Shown here: positions 18,337 to 27,564 of the stretch, piece by piece
Position numbering within the stretch: the first letter of the stretch is position 1
Layout: the number at the start of each line of letters is the position of its first letter
From: Acidimicrobiia bacterium
GTDB lineage: Bacteria > Actinomycetota > Acidimicrobiia > Spongiisociales > UBA11373
Direction: 5' to 3'
DNA: 64,000 nt
NCBI GenBank assembly: GCA_016932695.1
Contig: JAFGCH010000016.1
Location: forward strand, 16,357-80,356
Translations under genes and position numbers: made by a program
The notes under the pieces: generated by a model
The model's input: the letters and a program-made list of their open reading frames with translations, nothing else
Databases searched by the model: none
Told to the model about the DNA's origin: nothing

Positions 18337-19512
18337 TCAGTCGGGGCGTTCGGTCAGGGTCACCTCCACGGCGATCTCCTCCCCGCCCCGGGTGATGGTC
18401 AGCGTCACCGTGTCGTCGGGCAGCGAGGCGCGCACCGCCGCGCCCAGGTCGGCGAAGCTCTCGATGCGCTGCCCCTGATAGCCGGTCACCAGGTCGCCCA
18501 CCTGCAGGCCCGCCTCGTCGGCAGGCGAATCGGGGACGATCCCGGTGAGCAGAGCGCCGACTCGGCCCCGGGTGGGATCGGTGCCCTCGACGCCGAGGAA
18601 GGCGGGGCGAATCTCCTCGCCGGCGATGAGGCGCTCGGCCACCGACAGCGCGGTGTCGATGGGGATGGCGAAACCGACTCCGTCGCTGCCGCCGGAACTG
18701 GAGTAGATGGCGTCGTTGATGCCGATCACCCGGCCGTGACGGTCGGCGAGTGCCCCCCCGGAGTTGCCCGGGTTGATGGGGGCGTCGGTCTGGATCATGG
18801 TGCGGGGGATGCCGTCGGAGCCGGTAATCGTCCTGCCCACGCTGCTCACCACCCCGGCGGTGACGGTTTGGTCGAGGCCCCACGGGCTCCCGATGGCGAT
18901 GGCCATCTGGCCCACGCGGATCTCCTCGGCGTCGGCGATGGAGGCGGCGGGGAGGTCGGTCTCCTCCACCCGGACTACGGCCACGTCGCTGTTGTCGTCG
19001 GCGCCCACCACGCTGCCTTCGAGGCGAGTGCCGTCGGCGAGGCGCACGGTGACGTCGTTGCTGCCCGCTATCACGTGGGCGGCGGTGATGATGTAGCCGT
19101 CGGCTCGGAAGATGACTCCGGAGCCCAGTCCGCGCCGCGTCTCCAATTGCACCACCGAAGGGGAGAGGGCGGCGGCCACGTCGGCTACCGGTTCGTCTGA
19201 GTCCCCGATGGTGCCGCTGGCGGCGGGGAGAGTGGTGGTCGTGGATGCCGCCGGAGCATCCTCACCGTCGTCGCCGGAGGTCGCCCGGCCGATGAAGAAG
19301 GCGCCCACGGCCAGGGCCAGTACGGCGGCGATGATCCCTACGGCCGGCCAGATGCGGCGCGGTTTGGAGGTGGGGACGGCCGGCGCGGCGGGAGCAGGCG
19401 GCGTCGCTACCGGAGCTGCCTCCGTTGGAGTGGTGGCCGCCTCTGCTGTCGGAGCCTCCGGCTCGCCGGCCGCGGTTTCCTCGGGCGTCGCAGGTGTCAG
19501 GTCGTCGTTCAT
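18337..19512 (-). CDS. HtrA/DegP-like trypsin-type serine protease with PDZ domain
   Basis: TM anchor; catalytic triad motifs TAAHVI, SDVAVVR, NPGNSGGAL; PDZ GIVPDSPADEAGLQVGDLVTGY. Confidence 0.95.
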   Translation of the reverse strand: MNDDLTPATPEETAAGEPEAPTAEAATTPTEAAPVATPPAPAAPAVPTSKPRRIWPAVGIIAAVLALAVGAFFIGRATSGDDGEDAPAASTTTTLPAASGTIGDSDEPVADVAAALSPSVVQLETRRGLGSGVIFRADGYIITAAHVIAGSNDVTVRLADGTRLEGSVVGADDNSDVAVVRVEETDLPAASIADAEEIRVGQMAIAIGSPWGLDQTVTAGVVSSVGRTITGSDGIPRTMIQTDAPINPGNSGGALADRHGRVIGINDAIYSSSGGSDGVGFAIPIDTALSVAERLIAGEEIRPAFLGVEGTDPTRGRVGALLTGIVPDSPADEAGLQVGDLVTGYQGQRIESFADLGAAVRASLPDDTVTLTITRGGEEIAVEVTLTERPD

Positions 19513-19616
19513 GAGTCCTCCTGAATCCATCACCCCCAATGATGCCGCCGCCCGGTTTGGTAACTGTTAGGGAATGCTGAGAAGTCGCGCGCGGGAGAGG
19601 CTGTGGGTCTGCTCCC

Positions 19617-19747
19617 TCTCCCGGCTTGCCGGGAGAGCGCTGGGGTGAGGGCAAGGGCGCGACATGGCTTTCCTTGCGGGTTGCCCTCACCGTCCCGGCC
19701 GCCTGGCGGCGGCCTCCGCGCCTCTCCCGCATTCGCGGGAGAGGCAG
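19617..19747. repeat. two palindromic intergenic repeat units (REP-like)
   Basis: CTCTCCCGGCTTGCCGGGAGAG near 19617 and CTCTCCCGCATTCGCGGGAGAG near 19723, each next to CCCTCACC/GGTGAGGG motifs. Confidence 0.75.
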
Positions 19748-19749
19748 CG

Positions 19750-21444
19750 TCACGGATTCATCGAGTAGGCGTCGCGCAAGGCGAACACCTGCCCCCACAC
19801 CCGGCCGTAGCGCTCCGGGTCGGGGATGGGGCGGCGGATCATCTGCAGGCAGTGCTCCGCCTGGGCGGCAGTGGTGGTGGGCTTCCCCTGGAGGATGACG
19901 GCGAAGCGGGAGAAGTCGCGTACCAGCACGTCGAACACCTGGTCCACCAGGTCGGCCTCCACCCCGTAGATCTCGGCGTTCTCCAGGAACAACTGGGCGT
20001 ACACCACCAGGGTGAAGATCTCCCCCAGGGCCAGCAGGAAGTCGATGTCGGCCGCCTGCTCCTTGGTGGGGGTGGCCATCATCAGCATCTGCTCCAGCGC
20101 CCGGGTCTGCTCCTGGAACAGGCGCACGTTGGGCAGGTCGAACCGCTCGAAGATCGGCCGGAAGTCGTGGAAGCGGATCTTGCCCAGGCCCCGGGCCGGG
20201 CCCTGGTTGAAGAGGAAGGCGTCGTCGGCCGGGTCGTCGCGGCGGGGCACCGGGGGCAGGTCCACCGGGTGGAAGAAGTAGTTCTCCATGAACTTGACGA
20301 TCAGGGCGATGTTGACGTGCACCGTGCCTTCGAGCTTGGGCAGGGCCCGGATGTCGCGGGCGGCCATCTCGAAGAAGGTGTCCTTCTCGAACCCCTTGGC
20401 GGCGATGACGTCCCACATGTGGTTGATGACGTCCTCCCCCTGGGTGGTGACCTTCATCTTGACCACCGGGTTGTACAGCAGGTAGCGCCGGTCGTCGGCC
20501 GAGGCGGAGCGCATGTAGTCGGCGGTGCGCAGGGCCACCAGCTTCATGGCTGCCAGACGGCAGTAGGCATCGGTGAAGAGCGCCTTCACGTGGGGGAAGT
20601 CGGTGACCGCCATGCCGTAGAGGTGCCGGTTGGCGGCGTGGTGGATGGCCTCGTAGAAGGCGTGGGTGCAGATGCCGATGGAGGCCCAGCCCAGGTTGTA
20701 CTTGCCGATGTTGACCGTGTTGAGGGCGGCGTCCCAGGCGGCGTCACCCCGCAGCAGGATGTCTTCGGGCCGCACCACGTAGTCGGCCAGTTCGTACTCG
20801 GCTACGAAGTTCTGGCTGTGTACCACGTTCTGCACGCAGGTGTAGCCGGGCCGAGCGGGGTCGGTGGCGAAGAAGCACCACTCGCCGGTGTCGGTGATCT
20901 TGGCGAAGGTGGACACCAGCGAGGCCTCGTTGCCGTTGCCGATGTAGTACTTGCGGCCGTTGGCCCGCCAGGTGCCGTCGCCCGCCGGGGTCATGGACAT
21001 TTCGGTGGAGTACAGGTCGGCGCCGTGGGCTTTCTCCGAAAGGCCGTAAGCGAAAATGCCGCCCTCTTCCAGCAGCCGCCCCGTCTGCTGCTTGACCGCT
21101 TCGTTGTCGCTCATCCAGATGGGCCCCAGCCCCAGCACGCTGACCTGCCAGGTGTACCAGTAGGGCAGGCCGTAGAAGCCCAGGATTTCGGCGAACTCGC
21201 AGATGCGCCAGGTGTCCCATCGGCAGTCGGGGGCGCCGTAGCCCGCTCGGGTGCACATGGTGGCGAAGAGGCGCTCCTGCCGGGCGAACTCCAGGAAGTC
21301 CCGGTACCACACCGCCGCCCGGTCGTCCTCCTTCACCTTCTGCAGGCCTTTGGCCTCGAAGAACTCCACCGTCCGGCGCATCACTTCGGCAGAGCGTGCG
21401 TCGGGATAGGGACGGTCGAGGTGACGAGGATTGAGGAGGGTCAT
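19750..21444 (-). CDS. acyl-CoA dehydrogenase/oxidase family protein
   Basis: GIFAYGLSEKAHGADLYSTEMSMTPAGDGTWRANGRKYYIGNGNEA; flavin acyl-CoA dehydrogenase layout; 564 aa. Confidence 0.88.
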   Translation of the reverse strand: MTLLNPRHLDRPYPDARSAEVMRRTVEFFEAKGLQKVKEDDRAAVWYRDFLEFARQERLFATMCTRAGYGAPDCRWDTWRICEFAEILGFYGLPYWYTWQVSVLGLGPIWMSDNEAVKQQTGRLLEEGGIFAYGLSEKAHGADLYSTEMSMTPAGDGTWRANGRKYYIGNGNEASLVSTFAKITDTGEWCFFATDPARPGYTCVQNVVHSQNFVAEYELADYVVRPEDILLRGDAAWDAALNTVNIGKYNLGWASIGICTHAFYEAIHHAANRHLYGMAVTDFPHVKALFTDAYCRLAAMKLVALRTADYMRSASADDRRYLLYNPVVKMKVTTQGEDVINHMWDVIAAKGFEKDTFFEMAARDIRALPKLEGTVHVNIALIVKFMENYFFHPVDLPPVPRRDDPADDAFLFNQGPARGLGKIRFHDFRPIFERFDLPNVRLFQEQTRALEQMLMMATPTKEQAADIDFLLALGEIFTLVVYAQLFLENAEIYGVEADLVDQVFDVLVRDFSRFAVILQGKPTTTAAQAEHCLQMIRRPIPDPERYGRVWGQVFALRDAYSMNP

Positions 21445-21557
21445 GGCTGCTCCTGGCTGGGTTCCGGCTTGCTGTGGAGGCTACCGGGCGGGAGGGCGCA
21501 GTGCCGGGGAGGCTCGGCCGCCGGCGCCGTGGGTACGATCTCTGCCGGGAGGTAGCG

Positions 21558-21947
21558 ATGGCCAAGGAGTACATCGCCGGTGTCTGCAACATCGGACCGG
21601 CGGAGACGGCAAGACGCCGGCGGGTGGGCGAGCGGGGAGCGCTGGCGGCGCTGGGCCTGCTGGTGCTGCTACGGCTGATCGGGGCGCCCCGCGCCTGGCG
21701 GCTGCTGGTGTTCTTCCCGGCGGCGGTGTCGGCCGCCGGCTACCTGCAGGCGGCGCGCCGCTTCTGCGCGGCCTACGGATGGAAGGGAGTGCTCAACTTC
21801 GGCGCGCTGGGCTCGGTGGAAGCGGTGGAGGAGGCTGAAGCCAGGGCGGAGGATCGCAAGCAGGCCTTGGCCATCGCCCGGCAGTCGGCGGCGATCGGCC
21901 TGGGCGTGGCGCTGCTGGCGGTGGTGGCCGGTGGCGGGCGCCGCTGA
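21558..21947 (+). CDS. hypothetical membrane protein with N-terminal CNIGPAE motif
   Basis: MAKEYIAGVCNIGPAETARRRRVGERG followed by TM helices. Confidence 0.7.
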   Translation: MAKEYIAGVCNIGPAETARRRRVGERGALAALGLLVLLRLIGAPRAWRLLVFFPAAVSAAGYLQAARRFCAAYGWKGVLNFGALGSVEAVEEAEARAEDRKQALAIARQSAAIGLGVALLAVVAGGGRR

Positions 21948-22047
21948 GGCCTGGTTGCCGTTCGCCCTCAACGCGCCGGGCACGACTTCCCACCTTTCCG
22001 GGACCGACCGGTCCGAGGCCGGCGCGTCCCGCGGCTAGCGTCCGCCC

Positions 22048-22794
22048 ATGCCCATGCAGAGCCCCATCGACATCACCCGTGACGCCCTGGTTCCTCTAGA
22101 GCCCGGTCCCGCACCGCACTTCCACTACCCGGCGGCCCCCGTGCCTGCTGCCGTCCGCTTCGAGGCCAAGGACGGAGACCCCACGCCCGACGGGGTGGAG
22201 GTGGTCCCGGAGATAGTGGTGGTCCCTGCAGAGGGGGACGCTCGGGTGGAGTGGGGCGATGCCCTCTATCGGCTGCAGTCGTTCCACTGGCACACCCCGT
22301 CGGAGCACTGGCTCGGCGGCAGCCCCCTGCCCCTGGAACTGCACCTGGTGCACCGGCGATCCGGGGACGGGGCCTTCCTGGTGGTGGGGGTGCTCTACCG
22401 GATTGGGGGGCACAATGCCGGGATCGCCCCGGCCTTCGGCCTCATCGGGGGCTTCGACCCGGCGACCCTGGCTCCCGATCGGCCGCAGGAGGCCTCGGCG
22501 ACTATCAGCCTCGCCGGCCTGCTGCCCGAGGGGCAGACGACCTACCGCTACCCCGGGTCGCTGACCACGGCGCCCTTCAGCGAGGGGGTCTCCTGGGTGG
22601 TGTTCACCGAGTTGCCCGAGGCCTCGGCTGAACAGGTGGCCGCCCACGACCGCCTGGTGTCGGCTCCGACGCCTCTTTGCGGCGGCCGCCCCAACCCTCC
22701 GGGGAACGCCCGCCGGGTGCAGGATCCGGCCGGGCGACAGATCGCCACGGACCTGCCCCTGCCATCGGGCCCCGGCCGGGGATCGTCTTCCTAG
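22048..22794 (+). CDS. alpha-type carbonic anhydrase
   Basis: QSPIDI, FHWHTPSEHWLGG, LELHLVHRRSGDGAFLVVGVL; three His zinc ligands present; no obvious signal peptide. Confidence 0.85.
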   Translation: MPMQSPIDITRDALVPLEPGPAPHFHYPAAPVPAAVRFEAKDGDPTPDGVEVVPEIVVVPAEGDARVEWGDALYRLQSFHWHTPSEHWLGGSPLPLELHLVHRRSGDGAFLVVGVLYRIGGHNAGIAPAFGLIGGFDPATLAPDRPQEASATISLAGLLPEGQTTYRYPGSLTTAPFSEGVSWVVFTELPEASAEQVAAHDRLVSAPTPLCGGRPNPPGNARRVQDPAGRQIATDLPLPSGPGRGSSS

Positions 22795-23393
22795 GGCAGC
22801 AGCCTCCAGGCCTCCACCCAGGCGAGGCCTTCCTCCAGGCCGAGGCTCCCCCTAAAGGAGGCCTCGAAGTACTGGCCTTCCTCCTGCCACTGCACCGCGC
22901 CCATGTCGCCGTCCTCGCCGGCGCAGGCGTCGGGGTCGTCGCGGAAGGTGAGGGTGGCGAAGTCCGAGGGGCAGTCGGCGGTGCCGACGAAGCTCCGGAT
23001 CAGCACGATCGTGTCGTTGCCAGTCTGGATGTTCAGGGTGATGCTGGTGCTGCCGGCGAACGTCGCCCCGCTGCCCCAGCCGAAACTCATGGAGTCGGCC
23101 AGGGCGGTGGTCTCCTCACCGGTGGGCGAAGGGGAGTCGGGGATCATCAGCACCGCCCCCAGTTCCTCCAACCCGGCCACCAGTTCCGCCTCGGTGGCGG
23201 CGTCGGGGGATTCCGCCGGGGTCCATTCCACCCAGCTGATGGGCCCGGGGAGGGGGACGGTGCCGGTGACGCCGGGGGCGCTTGGGTCCAGCGTGCCGGT
23301 GCTGTCGGCGGAGGTATCCCTGCTGTCGTCGCCGCAGGCCGCCAGAGCCATGACGGCCACGACGAGTGCGGTCAGGGCCGTGCGGTACTTCAT
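22791..23393 (-). CDS. putative lipoprotein of unknown function
   Basis: MKYRTALTALVVAVMALAACGDDS lipobox. Confidence 0.7.
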   Translation of the reverse strand: MKYRTALTALVVAVMALAACGDDSRDTSADSTGTLDPSAPGVTGTVPLPGPISWVEWTPAESPDAATEAELVAGLEELGAVLMIPDSPSPTGEETTALADSMSFGWGSGATFAGSTSITLNIQTGNDTIVLIRSFVGTADCPSDFATLTFRDDPDACAGEDGDMGAVQWQEEGQYFEASFRGSLGLEEGLAWVEAWRLLP

Positions 23394-23434
23394 GACCGCG
23401 ACGATACGCCGCGGCGAGGCGATCTGCAGGAAGG

Positions 23435-23507
23435 TGCCCCCGGCAGGATTCGAACCTGCGACACACGGTTTAGGAAACCGCTGCTCTATCCCCTGAGCTA
23501 CGAGGGC
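23435..23507 (-). tRNA. tRNA-Arg (CCT)
   Basis: Reverse strand GCCCTCGTAGCTCAGGGGATAGAGCAGCGGTTTCCTAAACCGTGTGTCGCAGGTTCGAATCCTGCCGGGGGCA; anticodon loop TTCCTAA. Confidence 0.93.
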
Positions 23508-23549
23508 GGGGTCTCGCCTGATCGAGTGTAGAAACCCGACCGGCTCCCT

Positions 23550-23936
23550 TCAGGCGTGGTCGACGCAGCGGGTGGCCCAAGGGCGGGCTTCCAGGCGTTC
23601 GGGGGCGATCTCAACGCCGCACGCGTCGCATCGGCCGTAGGTTCCCTCGGCAAGCTTCTCCTGAGCCCGCTTCACGTCGGTGAGCATCGCCTGCAGCTTC
23701 TCCTCGGCCGACACCGCGGTGATCCGGTCGACGGCTTGGCTGGTGCCCTCGCCCACGCGCTTGCCGAAGCCGATCGACCCCGGCTCCGGGGGTCGGCGCA
23801 GCACTTCGAGTTGCTCTTCCAGCGAGGCTCGCTTGGCGGCTAGTTCTGCGGCAGGATCGTGCGCCACCAACCCATCCTCGTCCTTAGCCCGGGACTCGTC
23901 CAGAGGTAGGCTCCCGGCGAGAGCAGTGGCGAGCAC
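23550..23936 (-). CDS. TraR/DksA C4-type zinc finger family protein
   Basis: YGRCDACGVEIAPERLEARPWATRCVDH. Confidence 0.85.
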   Translation of the reverse strand: MLATALAGSLPLDESRAKDEDGLVAHDPAAELAAKRASLEEQLEVLRRPPEPGSIGFGKRVGEGTSQAVDRITAVSAEEKLQAMLTDVKRAQEKLAEGTYGRCDACGVEIAPERLEARPWATRCVDHA

Positions 23937-23946
23937 GGCCGACCGA

Positions 23947-25056
23947 ATGGAGATTGCGCCTCTCCTCCTGGAGGGCGGCCCCTACGAGCGTGGGCTGGTC
24001 CACGGCGAGAGCCTGCGCCGGCCCATTGCCGAACTCCTGGAGCGCTGGAAGGAAGCGCTCGCCGAGGACTTCGCCATGGATGCCGACGAGGCCATCGGTC
24101 GCTTCCTGGCAGGCACCGGCTTCCCGGATGCCATCGGCCGGCACACCCCCGGCCTGCTCGAAGAGGTGCGGGGCATCGCCGCCGGGGCGGGGCAGCCCTA
24201 CGAGACCATGCTCGCCTTCCAGTACCTCGACGAGTTCTGGGCGGGGCGAGAGGTGATCACGGAAGGGCACTGCACCAGCATCGGCCTCGATCCGCGCCCG
24301 GGGGAGCCGGCCTGGCTGGCGCAGAACATGGACCTCGAGTCCTTCCGCGACGGCTATCAGGTGATCCTGCGGCTGAATCCTTCCGGAGCCGAGCCGGAGG
24401 CCCTCGTCCTGACCAACGCCGGGATGATCGGGCTCAACGGGGTGAACGCCGGCGGCTTAGGTATCTGCTGCAACACCCTCATCGACTGCAACAGCCGGCT
24501 CGACGGGCTGCCGGTCGCCTGCGTGGTGCGCGGCGTCCTCGCCCAGCCCGACCCGGGGGCAGCCGAAGCCTTCCTGCGGCGCATCCCCCACGCCTGCGGG
24601 CAGAACTACCTGGTCGGCGATCCGCAACGCATCGTCGATCTGGAGTGCTCGGCGAACCAGGTCACCCCGTACCGGTCGGATACGATCGGTGGGGCCGTCT
24701 GGCACGCCAACCTGCCCCTGGCGAACACGGACACCCGGCCGGGCTGCGCTGAGACGTCGACGCGCGCCGAGAAGAGCCCGCACCGCATCGACAGCGAGGC
24801 CCGCTTCGACTCCGTGGCCCGCCAACTGCAGCAGGCCGTTTCTGCCCCGCGCCTCGACATCCTGAAGCGGATCCTGGCCTCTCAGGATCCGCCGGAGAAC
24901 CCGATCTGCAGCTTGAAGACCGGCCCCGGGTTCCACGCCCGGGTGAGCATGTTCTCCTTCGCGGTGACCATCATGGAGTTGTCCGCCCGCCCGGCGCTGC
25001 ACGCCAGCTTCACCCCAGGCGACACCGGCTCCTACACCCGGCTCGGCTTCGAGTGA
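23947..25056 (+). CDS. C45 family acyltransferase/peptidase (acyl-CoA:6-APA acyltransferase-like)
   Basis: GPYERGLVHGESLR; EGHCTSIGLDPRPGEPAWLAQNMDL (Ntn Cys); NAGMIGLNGVNAGGLGICCNTL. Confidence 0.88.
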   Translation: MEIAPLLLEGGPYERGLVHGESLRRPIAELLERWKEALAEDFAMDADEAIGRFLAGTGFPDAIGRHTPGLLEEVRGIAAGAGQPYETMLAFQYLDEFWAGREVITEGHCTSIGLDPRPGEPAWLAQNMDLESFRDGYQVILRLNPSGAEPEALVLTNAGMIGLNGVNAGGLGICCNTLIDCNSRLDGLPVACVVRGVLAQPDPGAAEAFLRRIPHACGQNYLVGDPQRIVDLECSANQVTPYRSDTIGGAVWHANLPLANTDTRPGCAETSTRAEKSPHRIDSEARFDSVARQLQQAVSAPRLDILKRILASQDPPENPICSLKTGPGFHARVSMFSFAVTIMELSARPALHASFTPGDTGSYTRLGFE

Positions 25057-25090
25057 CGGCCCGCGACGGGGAGGCCACAGCCCGAGCCGG

Positions 25091-25228
25091 CTACTCCTCG
25101 TAGCCCGACTGGGCCAGTTGCCGGGCGGCGCTCAGCCGGCCGGTGGTGGTGTAGGAGATCATGGCTTCGAAAGAGCTGCCGGTGCCCACCGGGGGGTACA
25201 TGAGGTCGGAGGCGTCGAAGCGCACCAC
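25091..25228 (-). pseudogene. C-terminal remnant resembling an ABC sugar-binding protein
   Basis: VVRFDASDLMYPPVGTGSSFEAMISYTTTGRLSAARQLAQSGYEE* resembles the C-terminus of family 1 sugar-binding proteins; no N-terminal portion. Confidence 0.5.
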
Positions 25229-25310
25229 GTCTGCTGCCGCCACGAGGGCGTTCCAAACGCGGGCGCCGTCGAGATGCAGCAGCAGGCCGTTGCGATTGCT
25301 GGAGGCCCGC
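25229..25310 (-). pseudogene. internal remnant resembling threonine aldolase/beta-eliminating lyase
   Basis: GLLLHLDGARVWNALVAAA matches the PLP-domain LHLDGAR motif; rest of the gene missing. Confidence 0.45.
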
Positions 25311-25317
25311 AGCGACC

Positions 25318-25561
25318 CGGCGACCTGCAACAGCGCACCGGGCTGTCCAGCGGCGGGGTCACCAAGGTGGTGGACCGCCTGGAGAAGAAGGGGCTGGTGA
25401 GCCGGGACTACGGCGGTGTCGTGGGGGACCGTCGAGGAGTGCTCGTATCCCTGACTGATCTGGGGCGGCAACGCATCCGGGCGATGACGGAGGCCTTGGG
25501 TGCCCACCTGCCGCAATCGGCGGGCTTGGTGCGAGAACTGGATCGACTGCTGCAGGGCTGA
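25318..25561 (+). pseudogene. MarR-family regulator, C-terminal winged-helix fragment
   Basis: LQQRTGLSSGGVTKVVDRLEKKGLVSRDYGGVVGDRRGVLVSLTDLGRQ; N-terminal helices absent. Confidence 0.6.
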
Positions 25562-25710
25562 GCGGTCGCGGCAACACGGCGTGCCGCTCGGGTCGCCGGC
25601 CATCCGGGCCGCCATCCGGGACAATCCGGAGGGCCCTCTCATCCCGGGGGCCCGTACCCTGCCGGGGCACGGTTCTCGAGGCGGGTGCCCTATCAGCGGG
25701 AGGTCGGCCA

Positions 25711-26505
25711 ATGGCGGATGAATCCCATTCCGGCGAACGGCCCCTGTGGCCGTACATCGTGGGAGCTCTGGTCTTGGGGCTATTGGTGGTGGGCTTCTTC
25801 TTCATCAGGGACTTGATCGCCTTCGGCCGGCCCGCTCCCGAGTTCCCCTCTCTGGCCGACCAGCCCGACCCTGCGCTACACGGCACCGTGGCGTACTTCG
25901 CCATGGTGGGCGACCCGAAGACCCAGATCGACAGCGGCTGTGTGCGGGTGATCGCCGCCTCGGGCGCCGAGTCGAAGGATGTGCTCTGCCTGTCCGACGC
26001 GGGGTCCGATACCGGTCCCCAGCTCGCCTTCTTGCCCGACGGGCGGCTCGAGGTGACGATGTTCTCCTGGCCCGTCGATCAACCGCTGGTGGTCGCGTGG
26101 CAGAAGATCGTCGACGTGCGCACCGGGGCAGTCGAGGAGGTCCCCGCGGGGCAGCCCCCGGCGGCGCCCTCTGCCCAGGGCGCCACGGTGACCCCGGCGG
26201 GTGAGCAGATCATCGCCCGCACCGGGGGCAATGAGGCGGAACTGGCGCTGGTCTCTGCGGATGGGGCTGCCCGCACCCTGTGGTCGGCTGAGGTGAGCCC
26301 CGAGTACTCCATCCGGGCGATCTGGGCCCCCAACTGGGAGTGGGTGCTGGCCTACGACGGCCGGCTCCTCGTGGCCACCGTTGACGACCCGGCGGTGATC
26401 CGGGTGCTGGTGGCCGAACCCGCCGGGCTGGGCGGCTGGGGTAGTACCGAGCCCCGTATGGCGACCTACGCCGTCACCGAGGTGGATCTGGTAGGAACGG
26501 GCTGA
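25711..26505 (+). CDS. hypothetical membrane-anchored protein
   Basis: N-terminal TM helix then WD/TolB-like strand repeats (PQLAFLPDGRLEVTMFSW, APNWEWVLAYDGRLLVATVDD). Confidence 0.6.
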   Translation: MADESHSGERPLWPYIVGALVLGLLVVGFFFIRDLIAFGRPAPEFPSLADQPDPALHGTVAYFAMVGDPKTQIDSGCVRVIAASGAESKDVLCLSDAGSDTGPQLAFLPDGRLEVTMFSWPVDQPLVVAWQKIVDVRTGAVEEVPAGQPPAAPSAQGATVTPAGEQIIARTGGNEAELALVSADGAARTLWSAEVSPEYSIRAIWAPNWEWVLAYDGRLLVATVDDPAVIRVLVAEPAGLGGWGSTEPRMATYAVTEVDLVGTG

Positions 26506-26514
26506 TACGTCTCA

Positions 26515-27420
26515 CTAGGAATGGCCCGGCTCGAGTTGGGACGCGAGCCAGCGCCGCAGGGAGGGGCTCATCGGGAGCCCCTCCCGCTGCTGCGGGTCGA
26601 ACAGGACCTCCTCGAAGCGCGCGGTGGCCAGGTCATCGATGAGGCCGGGACGCAGCGATGCGGGCACCTCGCCGTGGAGGTGGAGGGGGTAGTTGTAGCC
26701 GGGGCCTAGGTCGGCCATCTCCGCGGGATCGAGGGTGGCGAGGGCGACCGCGGTGAGCACCGCCTGATGGAGAAACAGCAAGTGGCGCTCACTGTGTTCG
26801 CACCAGGCGCCCAGCTCCTGATCCTGCCGGGCGGCCCGCAGCCCCCGATCCCAGGCGGCCAGGAGGCCGCGCTCGGGGCGCACCACCAGCAGACCGGCGT
26901 TCAGGTAGGGGCAGATGCGCTCGCCGACACTGGTGGTCATGGGGAACTGCCGGTCCTCGGGAACTCCGCACACCTGCCAGATGCGGCTCCAGAAACCGTC
27001 CGGCGGCCGGCCCCATTCGGTGCCGATGAGCCGATGGTGCACCGGGCGGTACCCCAGGGCCGCGCTCGCGGCGAGCAGGAAAGCCGAGGGCTCGCGCAGC
27101 ACCAGGGTGTCGCGGTCCAACCAGGCGAGGAGCGCGGTGTCGGCCGACGCGCTCTCGACCGCCGCTGCCGCCGCCACCTTGCGCCCGAACGGCACCTCGC
27201 CCGCCGGGCTCTCGATGGTCAGGGGCAGGAGATCGACCCGCAGCCGGGCCAGGTCGGGACCGACGTCTCCTTCTACCCGGTCGAGACCTTCGGGGACGAA
27301 CACCCGGATGGGGGCCTCGGCCAGCGCGCCGCCGAAGACGCGGATGCCGGTGGCCAGCAAGGCCGCCTGGCGGGCGGGTAGCCCGGGAACGGCGAGGGTG
27401 GCAAAGGCGAGACGGGTCAC
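26515..27420 (-). CDS. putative nucleotide-diphospho-sugar transferase-like protein
   Basis: ALLAWLDRDTLVLREP (DxD-like) and PYLNAGLLVVRPERGLLAAW; GTG start. Confidence 0.5.
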   Translation of the reverse strand: MTRLAFATLAVPGLPARQAALLATGIRVFGGALAEAPIRVFVPEGLDRVEGDVGPDLARLRVDLLPLTIESPAGEVPFGRKVAAAAAVESASADTALLAWLDRDTLVLREPSAFLLAASAALGYRPVHHRLIGTEWGRPPDGFWSRIWQVCGVPEDRQFPMTTSVGERICPYLNAGLLVVRPERGLLAAWDRGLRAARQDQELGAWCEHSERHLLFLHQAVLTAVALATLDPAEMADLGPGYNYPLHLHGEVPASLRPGLIDDLATARFEEVLFDPQQREGLPMSPSLRRWLASQLEPGHS

Positions 27421-27564
27421 GGGGGCAGTATGACCGGGAGCCGGCGTCGTCGCCGTAACGCCGGGTCGCGGGGCGCAACCGTCCGCTGGGTGATGCTTCG
27501 GGTGCAGGGGCGATACAGTGCCTGCCGGCGGCGCCACGCCGCCGCATCATCAAAAGGTGCACCC

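Noticed and set aside
18232-19200. 322-aa plus-strand ORF with LTPRPLPAS repeats
   Set aside because: Translation of the palindromic repeats plus HtrA antisense.
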